Shown one piece after another: positions 1-9,100 of a stretch of 64,000 nucleotides of DNA. Under the pieces are notes generated by a model. That model made no database searches, was not told where the DNA came from, and worked only from the letters and a program-made list of their open reading frames with translations. How positions within the stretch are numbered: the stretch's first letter is position 1; each line of letters starts with the position of its first letter. This stretch comes from Rufibacter glacialis. Lineage in GTDB: Bacteria; Bacteroidota; Bacteroidia; Cytophagales; Hymenobacteraceae. The position numbers were made by a program, and so were the translations under genes. The DNA lies in assembly GCF_008271745.1 (NCBI RefSeq), contig NZ_VKKZ01000020.1:496001-560000 (forward strand), in the 5' to 3' direction.

Positions 1-384
1 TTCCTGCAGTTCCTTCATAGCCTTGAGGCCCAGCGGAGTAGCGGCGTTGTCCAGGCCCAGCATGTTCGCGGAGAAGTTCATCAGGATAGAACCGAAAACG
101 GGGTGATTCTTGGGTACTTCCGGGAAAAGACGGTTGAAGAAAGGCCCCACGGCCTTCGCGAAAATAGCGATGATGCCGCCCCGTTCCCCTACTTTCATCA
201 GACCCAGCCACAGCGTCATGACCCCGGTTAACCCCAGGGAGATCTCAAAACCGGTTTTGGCGCTGTCAAAGGTGCTGGCAACTACTTTCTGGAAAACCTC
301 AACATCCTGGAAGACAATGAGCTTGAAGAGGGCAATGCAGAAGGCGATCAGGAAAAACGCCACCCACAGATAATTTAAAATCAT
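1..384 (-). CDS. Nucleoside-recognition (SpmA-like) membrane protein, C-terminus cut by window edge
   Basis: The first 128 residues of a membrane protein run off the left edge. The start ATG is the complement of 382-384. The N-terminus holds a hydrophobic helix (about residues 4-25), a second one near residues 45-65, and the stretch MNFSANMLGLDNAATPLG near the end of the visible part, which is typical of the nucleoside-recognition/Gate domain of SpmA- and SpmB-type proteins. In Bacillus these belong to spore maturation. In Bacteroidota the SpmA and SpmB halves are usually one fused or adjacent unit of unknown substrate, so a transport role is inference. The upstream junction is a low-complexity, TGA-rich spacer. 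The family call is good; the function is not established. Confidence 0.75.
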   Translation of the reverse strand, partial: MILNYLWVAFFLIAFCIALFKLIVFQDVEVFQKVVASTFDSAKTGFEISLGLTGVMTLWLGLMKVGERGGIIAIFAKAVGPFFNRLFPEVPKNHPVFGSILMNFSANMLGLDNAATPLGLKAMKELQE

Positions 385-526
385 GCGAGATGAATGAGTG
401 ATTGAGAGAAGTTGATTGACTGATTATTGGAGGGAAGAAATGGAGGTTTTGGCAAAAGTTGCCTAGGCCCGTTTCTTCTCCCTATTTCAGGCATAACCGA
501 CCGAAAGATACACAGCCGGAAAATAA

Positions 527-560
527 AAACCGCAGGTCTGTCTACCCAGTCCTGCGGTTT
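527..560 (-). terminator. Rho-independent terminator after dgcN-dgcA
   Basis: A perfect 10-bp inverted repeat, AAACCGCAGG (527-536) and CCTGCGGTTT (551-560), has a 14-nt loop. Read on the minus strand the right-hand arm is followed by a T-rich run (GGTTTTTAT), which fits termination of the minus-strand dgcN-dgcA transcript before the spmA-like gene. Confidence 0.65.
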
Positions 561-621
561 CATATTAGGATACATTTCTATCCTTTATTTTCAGCCCCGG
601 AGAGCCTTTGCTCGTGAAGTT

Positions 622-654
622 GTTTTAAGGCTTATTTTTAGAAAACAGGCTGAA
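622..654. repeat. Dispersed palindromic element, copy 1
   Basis: Representative of a family seen throughout the window. The idealised form is a left arm GTTTTGGGCC then TGTTTTC, a 2-4 nt centre, then GAAAACA and GGCCCAAAAC. Here the left part reads GTTTTAAGGCTTA, the centre TTTTTAGAAAA, and the right part CAGGCTGAA. The outer arms are degenerate and the core TTTT-AG-AAAAC is clear. It has no T-tract expected of an ordinary terminator. Confidence 0.5.
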
Positions 655-692
655 TCAGTCAAGAAAGAGGAGCAATTCCAATGAAGCTTCCG

Positions 693-724
693 TCACTCAC
701 TCACTCACTCACTCACTCACTCAC
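693..724. repeat. Tetranucleotide repeat (TCAC)x8 touching the dgcA stop codon
   Basis: Eight perfect TCAC units. On the minus strand this is (GTGA)x8, and its first G is the last base of the dgcA TAG stop codon, so every frame meets TGA or TAG at once. Slippage here would not change the protein, but it lies in the 3' untranslated region ahead of the hairpin at 527-560. Confidence 0.95.
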
Positions 725-1791
725 TAAATCCGCTCTACGCCTAGGCCGGGTTTGCCGTTGGGGCGCATGATGCCGTTCTCCAGCAGGAAGCCTCCGGAAA
801 CCACGTCCCGGGCCAGGTCAAGACTGCCGTCCAGGTCAATGTAGCGGGTGTTGGCGCAGGAGAAGGCCGCGTGTAATGCGGCACTGATGCTCACAATGCT
901 CTCGTCGTTGCAACCCCACATGAGGTCAATGCCGGCCTGTTGGGCAATAGTCGCGATCTGACGAGCCGCATACACGCCCCCACACTTCATGAGCTTGATG
1001 TTGTAAATACCACAAGCGCGGGGCTTACCGGCCAACTGGAACGCATCAGATGGAGTAAGCAACGACTCATCAGCGGCTACCAAGTCTTTAACCGAATCTG
1101 GCAGTTCACGTAAATCATCAATCATGGGAGCCGGCAGCGGCTGCTCAATCAGTTCTATGTCCAGCTTCTGGGCCTGGGAACAGAAATTGGCCAGGTCATA
1201 GGAGGTCCAACCCTGGTTGGCGTCAATCCGGATGGTGACGTGGTGGCCGTGGGCCTCGCGCAGTTTCACCAGGCGCTCCAGGTCCTGCTCCACCGTCTCC
1301 CCCACCTTCACCTTCAGGTGCGTGAAACCCCGGCCCACATATTCCTCGGCCTCCGCCAGGGTCTCGGCTACGGATTTGATCCCGATGGTGATGGAAGTGG
1401 GCAATGATTCCAGGCGTTGACCCAGGAAGGTGACTAACGGTACCTGCAGGAACTTGGCAAAAAGGTCATGCAGGGCGATGTCCAGGGCGGCGCGGGCGGC
1501 CGGGTTGCGGGGCAGGCGCTGCGGAAGCTCATCGCAGAGCCGCTGAAAACTGCGGAGGTCCTGCCCCAGAAGCCAATCCAGGTTTTCGGGCTGTAGCACG
1601 GCTAGGGTCTCCGCGAGTTTCTCGCCCACCACTTCGGTGCTGGGGTTGCCGGTGCCCAGCCCGGTCAAGCCATTTTCGGCCACCAGCTCCACCACCACAT
1701 TCTCTACTGCAGATACAGTCTTGAAGGCAATGGTGTAGGGCCGGGTTAATGCTAAATCAGCTTTCCAGACGTTGATGGCGGTGATTTTCAT
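724..1791 (-). CDS. dgcA: Enolase-superfamily epimerase/racemase (dipeptide epimerase, DgcA-like)
   Basis: This 355-residue protein has the complete muconate-lactonizing subgroup layout: a capping domain (about 1-130), then a barrel with the KxK pair (K160, K162), metal ligands D190 (RIDANQGW), E216 (ELIEQPL) and D241 (AADES), and the opposing base K266 (YNIKLMKCGG). These fit L-Ala-D/L-Glu epimerases (YcjG/YkfB). Paired with the upstream DUF1611 gene it also fits DgcA, described as an N-acetyl-D-glutamate racemase. Its ATG overlaps the upstream stop by four bases (ATGA), so the two are translationally coupled. Choosing between peptidoglycan-dipeptide recycling and D-glutamate breakdown needs experiment; the superfamily call is firm. 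Confidence 0.9.
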   Translation of the reverse strand: MKITAINVWKADLALTRPYTIAFKTVSAVENVVVELVAENGLTGLGTGNPSTEVVGEKLAETLAVLQPENLDWLLGQDLRSFQRLCDELPQRLPRNPAARAALDIALHDLFAKFLQVPLVTFLGQRLESLPTSITIGIKSVAETLAEAEEYVGRGFTHLKVKVGETVEQDLERLVKLREAHGHHVTIRIDANQGWTSYDLANFCSQAQKLDIELIEQPLPAPMIDDLRELPDSVKDLVAADESLLTPSDAFQLAGKPRACGIYNIKLMKCGGVYAARQIATIAQQAGIDLMWGCNDESIVSISAALHAAFSCANTRYIDLDGSLDLARDVVSGGFLLENGIMRPNGKPGLGVERI

Positions 1792-2861
1792 ACGGCCTCC
1801 GTCTCCTTCACCACTTCCTGCTTGATAAGGTCAATGATCTGGTCTACCCCGTCTTCCAAGGGAAGCACCACCGGCAAGTTCAACTCCTCCTGGTATTGCT
1901 TCTGGTAGGTCCGGGCCTCTTCCAGAGACAGACCGGCGGTGTTCAACGTCACCGCAATCACCTTGGAACCATACAACCTGATGAGTTCGATCTCAGTGGA
2001 GATGGGCGGGATTTTGAAACCCAGCTCCTCGTTGTCATCAAAGTAAATGCGAGCCGGGGCGTGTTGCAGTACCACGTATTTCATCTGGCCCGAAACCAGG
2101 TACTCAGAACCGCAGGGACCGCTGGGGTTGCGGAGCGCCGCCTGCCCTTCCACGAAGAAGACATCAGGTTTATGCTCGGCGTAGCTGGTCAGGATAGCGT
2201 GCTCCAGTTCCCCAGATACGAAATCATTGTAAGTGGAGTCCAGGATGAAGCCTTTGCCCCGGCCTTGCATCCAGCCGGTTTGGCCGGTGAAGATCATCTG
2301 GGCCTTGAGGCCCGCCGCCTCTGCTGCCTGGGTGAGGAGACGTGTGGTGGTGCGCTTGCCCATGCGCACGTCGGTGCCCAGTACGGCCACCCGTGGTGCT
2401 GGCACGTCTTTGATTTTACCGGTCCAGAAATGGAGTTCGCTTTTGGGCTTTGGTTTGCGCACGTCAATGAGTTGCACCCCGTGCTCCTGCGCCAGGGCGG
2501 CTAGGTCAGGCATGTCGCTCAGGTACTCGTGCAGGCCGCTCACAATGTTCATTCCTTCTTTGATGGCCTCGGCAATGGTTTGCTTCATGCTGGCCGGTAG
2601 TTTGCCACCCTTTGGGGCAATGCCTACCAGGCAGTAGTCTGCCTTTTGGGGGCTTTTTTGCAAAAACTGGCTTAAATCAGCGTACACCGGAATGTTCCGT
2701 TTTTTCCCGTCTACCACTTCGCCGGCGTCTTGCCCGGCTGAATTCTGGTCAATGACCCCTACAATCTGAAAACGCTCGGTGCCCCTGATGAGGCCGTGCG
2801 CGGTTTTGGCGGGGAATTGGTTTAGCAAACCATTGGTGAGGATAATGGCATTTCCGTCCAT
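1788..2861 (-). CDS. dgcN: DUF1611 P-loop protein (DgcN-like)
   Basis: The protein is 357 residues. The N-terminal half (about 1-150) is a Rossmann-like region. The C-terminal half begins with a P-loop, GTDVRMGKRTTT (162-173), and contains the QTGWMQGRG and EGQAALRNPSGPCGS stretches characteristic of the DUF1611 family. Family members called DgcN have been reported to acetylate D-glutamate for the partner racemase DgcA, and the immediately coupled dgcA here matches that arrangement. The next gene upstream on this strand encodes a zinc carboxypeptidase, so a role in handling D-amino acids or wall-derived peptides is plausible but inferred. The start ATG follows a 103-bp spacer holding a palindromic element. 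Confidence 0.85.
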   Translation of the reverse strand: MDGNAIILTNGLLNQFPAKTAHGLIRGTERFQIVGVIDQNSAGQDAGEVVDGKKRNIPVYADLSQFLQKSPQKADYCLVGIAPKGGKLPASMKQTIAEAIKEGMNIVSGLHEYLSDMPDLAALAQEHGVQLIDVRKPKPKSELHFWTGKIKDVPAPRVAVLGTDVRMGKRTTTRLLTQAAEAAGLKAQMIFTGQTGWMQGRGKGFILDSTYNDFVSGELEHAILTSYAEHKPDVFFVEGQAALRNPSGPCGSEYLVSGQMKYVVLQHAPARIYFDDNEELGFKIPPISTEIELIRLYGSKVIAVTLNTAGLSLEEARTYQKQYQEELNLPVVLPLEDGVDQIIDLIKQEVVKETEAV

Positions 2862-2920
2862 TGAGAAACTGAGGTTAAAAGAAGTGAATAATTTGTTAGT
2901 TAAGGTATTGGGTAAGATCA

Positions 2921-2954
2921 GGTTTTCAGGTTGTTTTCAGGAAAAAGGGTCCCC
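2921..2954. repeat. Dispersed palindromic element, copy 2
   Basis: The core is GTTTTCAGG/AAAAAGG with a left arm GGTTTTCAGG and a degenerate right arm GGGTCCCC. It sits between the stop of the M14 peptidase gene and the start of dgcN. Confidence 0.4.
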
Positions 2955-2964
2955 AATGGGAAGC

Positions 2965-4437
2965 CTACAGCACCAACCCATGGAAGAGCGGCGGCATGGG
3001 CTGGCTGAGGTCATAGACAAAGCCGTTCACGATGGCGTAGCGCACCTGCCCGTCTTTTTGCAGGGTGAAGTTGGCCGCTTTGTCCAGGCCCAGGGCATGG
3101 TTCACCCGCCCAGACACGGCCACCACGTTCAAGGGCAGCGCCGCTGGGTCATGGTTCCTGGGCAGCTGGGTCAATTTCACGGTGGTGTAACCGGAGGCCA
3201 ATAATTCCCGGGTACGCTCCGGGGTGAGGGCGGCTACGTCGGGCAGGGGTTGCTCATAGACTTTACCGGGCATCAGGGACAGTCCCTCGCCGTTTACTTC
3301 TTCATAGCCGTAGAAAACGCTCATGTCGCCAATTTCCTCCACCGAGCTGCGGTGGTAAAAGCCTTTCGGGTTGGCAGCCCGGGCTTCATTCCTTAGAATG
3401 CCCACGTCTAACAGCGTATCCCGGCCTTTGACCTGGTAGCGCACGTTGCGCAACACCACATCAAAGAGATTGCGCTCATTCACCGGAATCTTGAAGTACT
3501 CTTTGGTCTCGTAGTTCTGATAGCCCTGGTGGCCAATGAGGTGCACCGCAGACAAAATAGAGGCAAAATTCAACTGCCGGATGAACTGCTTCTCAGGGTC
3601 TCCGGGAAATCCGCCGGACTCAATCAGAATCAGGCTGGTCCCCCATTTCTGGATATTGTCGCCGAAGGCGCGGGGCTCGTGCTCGTCTGAGTACTTGGCC
3701 ACCTGCCCCGGTATGAATTGCTGGATGCTCTCATTCATGCCCACAATGGTACGCATGGCCCGTTCCCGCACCTCGTTCACGCTCTGGGCATAGTTATAGG
3801 CGGGGGCCAGGAAAGAGATGGTGGCCGGTTGGGGTGTACTGCCCACGGTATAGAGCCGGCTCTGGTCATGAAGGTTGAAGCCGAAGTCTGGGGAAATGCT
3901 GTCGCGGAGGCTTTTGAGGAGACGGGCCTCGGGGCTTTGCAGACGCACGGCATCCCGGTTGAGGTCAATTTCCAGGGCGTTGCGGCGGATGAACTTCTCG
4001 GCGCCGTCTGGGTTGAGCATGGGCACGAAATAGAGCGTGTTGTTTTCCAGGATTTCACGCCGCACCGGGTCTAGTTCATCAGAACCTTGCAGGAAGTTGA
4101 AGATATCCAGCAAGGCCATGGTGGCGGTAGGTTCATCGCCGTGCATCTGAGACCACAGCAGGATCTTGGTTTTCCCGGTACCGGCTTTGACCAGGTAGAT
4201 GTCCCGGTTCTCCACCGATTTACCTACTACCTGCACTTGGAACAGGGGGTTCTGCTTTAGTTTTTCCAACAGGGGCACCACCTGCCCGTGTTTGAACCGG
4301 CGGTGGGTGATGCTGGGCTCCCGATAGGTGTGGTGTTGTTCAAATATTTTCCGGGCCACCCGGGTCACCGGGCTGGTTTGGCAATCGGCACTCAAAACGG
4401 TCATGAAAGAAAAGATGAAAAGAAGGAGGATGCGCAT
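2965..4437 (-). CDS. M14-family zinc carboxypeptidase, exported
   Basis: The 490-residue protein starts at the complement of 4435-4437, where MRILLLFIFSFMTVLSADC gives a signal peptide; a longer frame adds 20 non-signal residues and is less likely. Zinc ligands of the M14 fold are visible: H99 and E102 in MHGDEPT, and H190 in FNLHDQ. The catalytic glutamate is E273 in LIESGGFPGD. The substrate-carboxylate Arg is probably within RDAVR after IDLN (160-165). The enzyme should trim C-terminal residues from peptides outside the cytoplasm or in the periplasm; the peptide type cannot be read. Gene order with dgcN-dgcA suggests a peptide/D-amino-acid scavenging link. The C-terminal half (about 290-490) has no motif I can name. 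Confidence 0.85.
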   Translation of the reverse strand: MRILLLFIFSFMTVLSADCQTSPVTRVARKIFEQHHTYREPSITHRRFKHGQVVPLLEKLKQNPLFQVQVVGKSVENRDIYLVKAGTGKTKILLWSQMHGDEPTATMALLDIFNFLQGSDELDPVRREILENNTLYFVPMLNPDGAEKFIRRNALEIDLNRDAVRLQSPEARLLKSLRDSISPDFGFNLHDQSRLYTVGSTPQPATISFLAPAYNYAQSVNEVRERAMRTIVGMNESIQQFIPGQVAKYSDEHEPRAFGDNIQKWGTSLILIESGGFPGDPEKQFIRQLNFASILSAVHLIGHQGYQNYETKEYFKIPVNERNLFDVVLRNVRYQVKGRDTLLDVGILRNEARAANPKGFYHRSSVEEIGDMSVFYGYEEVNGEGLSLMPGKVYEQPLPDVAALTPERTRELLASGYTTVKLTQLPRNHDPAALPLNVVAVSGRVNHALGLDKAANFTLQKDGQVRYAIVNGFVYDLSQPMPPLFHGLVL

Positions 4438-5153
4438 GGAACCACGTGGTTTAAGTGGTGCGCCCCGGCAGTGGCGGGAGGTCTGGTATCCGGCCAAGAG
4501 CCAAGGCGGTTCAGGCGGTCAATGTAAGGACGAATTCTGGGGAACGGAAAAAATTAGCCAAGAATTTCTGTCTCCTGCCCCTGCGTGAGGGTCCAACCTG
4601 TTTATCTCCCCTTTTTTGGAAAAGAAGCACAAAAGGGGAAAGCTTAACCCAGGAACTGGTGTTGACAAAGAATTAGGGTCAGAAACTAGCCGGGAAATAG
4701 AAAGAGAAAGGAAGGAAAAAATCAAAAAGCGGTTTCCTATCCCAAGGGTGAATAAGGCTTTTTCCGCCCTTCCGCACCAAGGAGATATCAAATCTATTTC
4801 CGGCTCATCTGGTTACCTTTTCGAAAATGCTTGGGCTACAACTACCCAGTACGGTTCAACTTGAACGAACAGCCTTGCCCCATGGACAGCGGATTTATTC
4901 GACTAAGAAACCCAAAACTGATCCTCAGCAATCTTCCATAGCAAGCGGAGGCCATGAAGAAGCTCGGACTATAATAAAAGTATTTATTTTCAGTTATAGC
5001 ATCCTAACATTCAGCCTTTTATCTCATTTCTCAAAAAGAACAACTAAAACCAAACGCCTCTCCAAATCCTGCCTTCTGGGGCCAATCACTCAAAAAGAAA
5101 ACTAGCCCGTTTTCCCTTTATTTTTCTGAAAAGGCCCTGAAAACTAAGTGGCC
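4438..5153. other. 716-bp intergenic region, no gene recognised
   Basis: This is the longest gene-free stretch in the window, between the starts of the M14 gene and the end of tsaD (both minus strand). It is more AT-rich than its neighbours. Short frames on both strands (for example 4519-4791 minus, 4827-5105 plus) have no signal peptide, motif or family resemblance. It contains a palindromic element at 5109-5144 and a weaker one around 4600-4637. It could hold promoters, a small RNA or gene remnants. I see no tRNA-like T-loop or cloverleaf. Confidence 0.6.
5109..5144. repeat. Dispersed palindromic element, copy 3
   Basis: Outer arms GTTTTC (5109-5114) and GAAAAC (5139-5144) are perfect inverses. 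The inner core is TTTTTCTGAAAAGG. It lies nine bases beyond the tsaD stop codon. Confidence 0.55.
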
Positions 5154-6158
5154 TTACACCTTCAGCCGCGGGTCTGGGCTGGCGTATTGGGTGGTGAAAT
5201 CACCGGCCAGGTATTGGTAATGGGCGGCCATGGCAATCATAGCGGCATTGTCGGTGCAGTACTCAAACCCGGGGATATAGACGTTCCAGCCCAGGCGCAG
5301 GGCATGCTCCTGCAGGGCGGCCCGCAGCCCCGTATTAGCTGACACGCCGCCGGCAATAGCGATTTCTTGGATGCCTTGTTCTTTGGCCGCCAATACCAGT
5401 TTCTTGAGCAAAGTCTGAATCAAGGCCTGCTGAATGCTGGCACAGATATCCGGTAGGTTCTCCTGCACAAAGTCGGGTTGGGCGGCGGTGTTCTTCTTCA
5501 CGAAATTCAGGATAGAGGTCTTGATCCCGCTGAAAGAGTAATCATAGCCATCCATGTTCACAATGGGGAACTGGAACCGGTTGGGGTCACCGGTAGAAGC
5601 CAGTTTATCCAGCAGAGGTCCGCCCGGGTACGGCAAACCCAGCAGCTTCGCTGATTTATCAAAGGCCTCGCCCACGGCGTCATCTGTGGTTTGGCCCAGC
5701 ACCTCCATGTCCAGGTGGCTGCGCACCAATACGATTTGGGTATGGCCGCCGCTCACGGTCAGGCACAGGAAAGGGAAATTGGGCCGGGGTTCCTCAATGA
5801 AATGGGCCAGGATATGCGCCTGCATGTGGTTCACCTCTATAAGCGGCAGGTTCAGGCCCAAGGCAAAGGATTTCGCGAAGGAACAGCCCACCAGCAAGGC
5901 GCCCAAAAGTCCGGGGCCGCGGGTAAAAGCCACCGCATCTAATTGGCTTTTTGCTATATTTGCTTTTTGCAGGGCCTGGGCCACCACGGGTATGATGTTT
6001 TGCTGGTGCGCCCGTGACGCTAACTCTGGCACCACGCCGCCGTATTGCTCATGGATTGCCTGCGTGGCTACAATGTTTGAGAGCACGCGGCCGTTTTGGA
6101 TAACAGAGGCCGAGGTTTCATCACAAGACGATTCTATTGCTAATAGTGTAGGGTTCAT
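5154..6158 (-). CDS. tsaD: tRNA N6-adenosine threonylcarbamoyltransferase
   Basis: TsaD transfers the threonylcarbamoyl group to A37 of ANN-decoding tRNAs together with TsaB and TsaE. The 334-residue protein starts MNPTLLAIESSCDETS, the classic N-terminus of the Kae1/Qri7/TsaD family. Metal ligands H111 and H115 are seen in VNHMQAH, and GGVSANTGLR and CTDNAAMIAM fit the ASKHA nucleotide fold. A frame eight residues longer exists, but the MNP start matches the family. This start lies only six bases from the start of tamB on the other strand, so each gene's promoter must lie inside the other gene. None of the usual partners is next to it. Confidence 0.97.
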   Translation of the reverse strand: MNPTLLAIESSCDETSASVIQNGRVLSNIVATQAIHEQYGGVVPELASRAHQQNIIPVVAQALQKANIAKSQLDAVAFTRGPGLLGALLVGCSFAKSFALGLNLPLIEVNHMQAHILAHFIEEPRPNFPFLCLTVSGGHTQIVLVRSHLDMEVLGQTTDDAVGEAFDKSAKLLGLPYPGGPLLDKLASTGDPNRFQFPIVNMDGYDYSFSGIKTSILNFVKKNTAAQPDFVQENLPDICASIQQALIQTLLKKLVLAAKEQGIQEIAIAGGVSANTGLRAALQEHALRLGWNVYIPGFEYCTDNAAMIAMAAHYQYLAGDFTTQYASPDPRLKV

Positions 6159-6164
6159 ATTCCG

Positions 6165-9100
6165 TTGGAGACGCAAGACCAAGAAGAAACGCTAGAAAAA
6201 AAGAAAAACTACCCGCAAGTTATAGCAAAAGCTCTGTTAAAAATAATTCTGGGCGTGCTTCTGGTGGTGGTAGTGGTGGTGGGCGCGCTCACCCTGGCTT
6301 TGCGTTTTCCGGCTGTCCAGACCAAAGTGGCCCAAAAAGCGGCCCGCCTTCTCTCCAACACCATCCACCACCAGGTCACCATTGACAGTGTAGATATCAA
6401 ATTCTTCAAGCGGGTGGTGCTCCACAACGTGCGGGTGCTGGACCGGCAGAAAAAGACGCTTTTTTACATCGGGCAGGCCGAAGCAGACATTAGTTTCTTC
6501 AGCCTTTTCAGAAAAGAGGAGACAGAGCTTACCTTGCCCGGCGGCTCCAAGCTGACCATTCCCCTGCCCAAGTTCCCGCCCAACAAGCTCCACATTGCCT
6601 CGCTCACGCTCACCCGGCCTGAGGCCAACCTGATTCAGTACAAAGGCTCCGACTCCTTGAACCTGAGTACTTTTATCGCCTCCTTATCCAATCTCATCAC
6701 CACTGACACCGCCCAGAGCCAGAATCCGTTTGAGTTCAAGATTGACGAGATCGTGCTCAAGAACGGGCACTTCAGTTACCACGACTACAACGAACCCACC
6801 ACTGCCCATGGCCTGGATTACCAGCACATGGACCTGCAGCGCATCAACGGCCGGTTCTCGGAGATCAACATCATAGGAGACACCATTCAGACGGTGATTA
6901 CCAGCCTCACCACCATTGACAAGAACTCCCAGACCTACCTCAAGGACCTAGACACCCGCATGACCTTCTCCCCCAAGTTCTGGGAGTGGGATGAGCTGAA
7001 CCTGCGGGTGAACAACAGCCACCTGGCCAAGTACGTGCGCTTTGACTATGAGCGGTTCATGAACTTCAAGGAGTTCAATGACAGCATGAACGTAACCGCC
7101 ACATTTGACAGCACTTATATCACCTCAGAGGATGTGGCTCTTTTTGCCACTGTTTTAAAAGACTGGGATGAAAAGGTGCTGATCTCCGGTAAGGTGAAGG
7201 GCAAGGTGAAGAACTTCAGGGCGCAGGACATTGACCTCCGGTACGGGCAATACACCCACATTACCGGGGACATCTCTGCCGATGGGCTGCCCAATTTCAA
7301 GAACACCTTTGCCGACCTGGTGCTGGGGCCCAGCACGATCAACGCCCGCGACCTGAAGCATTTCCTGCCGGCCAAAGCCTATGCCATGGCTGCCCGGGCC
7401 GGCACTGTGCACCTGGAGGGCGAGTTCACCGGCTTCTACAACGACTTTGTGGCGAACGGCTCCTTCAAAAGCGCCCTGGGGAACGTGGTCTCTGACATCA
7501 ACCTCAAGTTTGACAAGAACAACATTGACCGCTCCGCTTACCGGGGCTACCTTAAGACCTCGGGGTTTGACGTGGGAGGCCTCTTGGGAGACCGCAGCGT
7601 GATCAAACGGGTAGCCATGGACGGCCGCGTACAGGGCAGCGGTTTCAGCCTTGCCACGGCCCACCTGAACCTGGACGCCACCATCAACGCGATCAACCTC
7701 AAGAACTACAACTACCGCAACATTGTGGTCAACGCTGACCTGAGCCGCCAGAAGTTCAACGGGGATATCCGCATCAATGACCCCAACCTTAAAATGACGG
7801 CCAGCGGGCAGATCAACCTGCAGAACAACCGACAGGTGTTTGACCTCAGAACCAATATCTCCTCTGCCAGATTGCATGCCCTGGGGCTAACTGACCAACC
7901 CATAGTGCTCTCCACCCAGGCAGACGTGGACTTCACGGGCATTGAACTGGACAAGATTGTTGGGCTGGCCGAATTCAGAAAGACGACACTCTCCTACGCC
8001 GGCCGGCAGGTGAACATTGATTCACTCACCATTGAATCGCATTTCCATGACGGCATCAGGGAGCTGCACGTGGGGTCTGAGCTGCTGGCGCTCCAGGCCG
8101 GCGGAAACTTCCTGTACTCCACCTTCTTCCGGGACCTACAGACTTTGTATGAGGAATACCGCCTGAACCTGGAGAACAATCCCCTAAAGATCCAAAACTA
8201 CTACCGCCGCAAAGCCTCTGCCCCACCGGCCTCGTATGAGGTAGATCTGGACGTGCACCTGCGCCAGGTCAACCCACTGCTGCAGGCGTTCTTGCCTCAG
8301 GTTTCCATCTCTGACTTCTCCACCATGGAGGGCACGTTCCGGAACGGTCCTACTGCGGTTCTGACCCTGGTGGGCAAGATGGACACCATCCGGTACGGCA
8401 ACAATGAGTTTTACAAGAACCACCTGGAAGTTACCTCCTCTAAGCTGTGGAACACCCCAGACGTGCTGGCCAACGCCATCATTACCTCTGAGCGGCAAAA
8501 GCTGGGCAGTGCCGGTGACACGGAGAAACTGTACATAGAAGGTGTCTGGGACGAGCGCCTCATCCACTTTTCCAGCAACATTGCCCAGACCGGTACCACC
8601 AACCGCGCCAACATCAGCGGGAACATCGCATTTGAGCAGGACCAGATCCAGATTGTCTTCAACCGCTCTAACATCAACGTGCTGGACAAGGTCTGGACTA
8701 TTTCGCCTAACAATACCATTTCTGTTCAAGACGGGGCCCTGCAATTTGAGAACGTGACCTTCTCCAACGGGCCGCAGAGTGTGAGCATTTTTGGGGTTCT
8801 TTCCAAAAACCCGCAGGATGTGTTAAGCGTGAACCTTTCCAATTTCCGGCTGGAGAACCTGAACCCCATCTTGCCCGACGAGATTGACGGCCTGCTCAAT
8901 GGTGAACTTCAGGTGCGCGATCTTTACAGCGAGGTACACCTTTCGTCTCGCCTGGCCGTGGACACGTTCATGATTGGCGGGCAGCTGATTGGGAACGTGG
9001 CTGGCACTACCTCCTGGGACAGCCAGCAGGGCCGCATGAACGTTGATCTGGGCATTAGCCGGGATGCCAAAAAGGTGCTGTCGCTCACGGGAACGTATAA

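Larger units (their letters stand above)
385..723. other. Intergenic spacer with TGA-rich edges
   Basis: There is no credible gene. The left edge (about 385-427) is a degenerate TGA/TTGA/GTGA tract read on the plus strand. The right edge is eight perfect TCAC units, i.e. GTGA on the minus strand, so the edges have related composition in opposite orientation. Between them lie a hairpin (527-560) and one palindromic element (622-654). Plus-strand reading frames here (for example 427-684) have no recognisable protein features. Confidence 0.6.

Noticed and set aside
693-724. Possible CRISPR-like or DR array at the TCAC repeat
   Set aside because: The unit is 4 bases with no spacers; it is a simple microsatellite.
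4840-4880. GGTTCAACTTGAAC as a tRNA T-loop
   Set aside because: No matching acceptor stem, D-arm or anticodon arm could be folded around it.
4519-5105. Reading frames of 80-90 codons on both strands as candidate genes
   Set aside because: No family resemblance, signal peptide, motif or typical codon use; they overlap one another.
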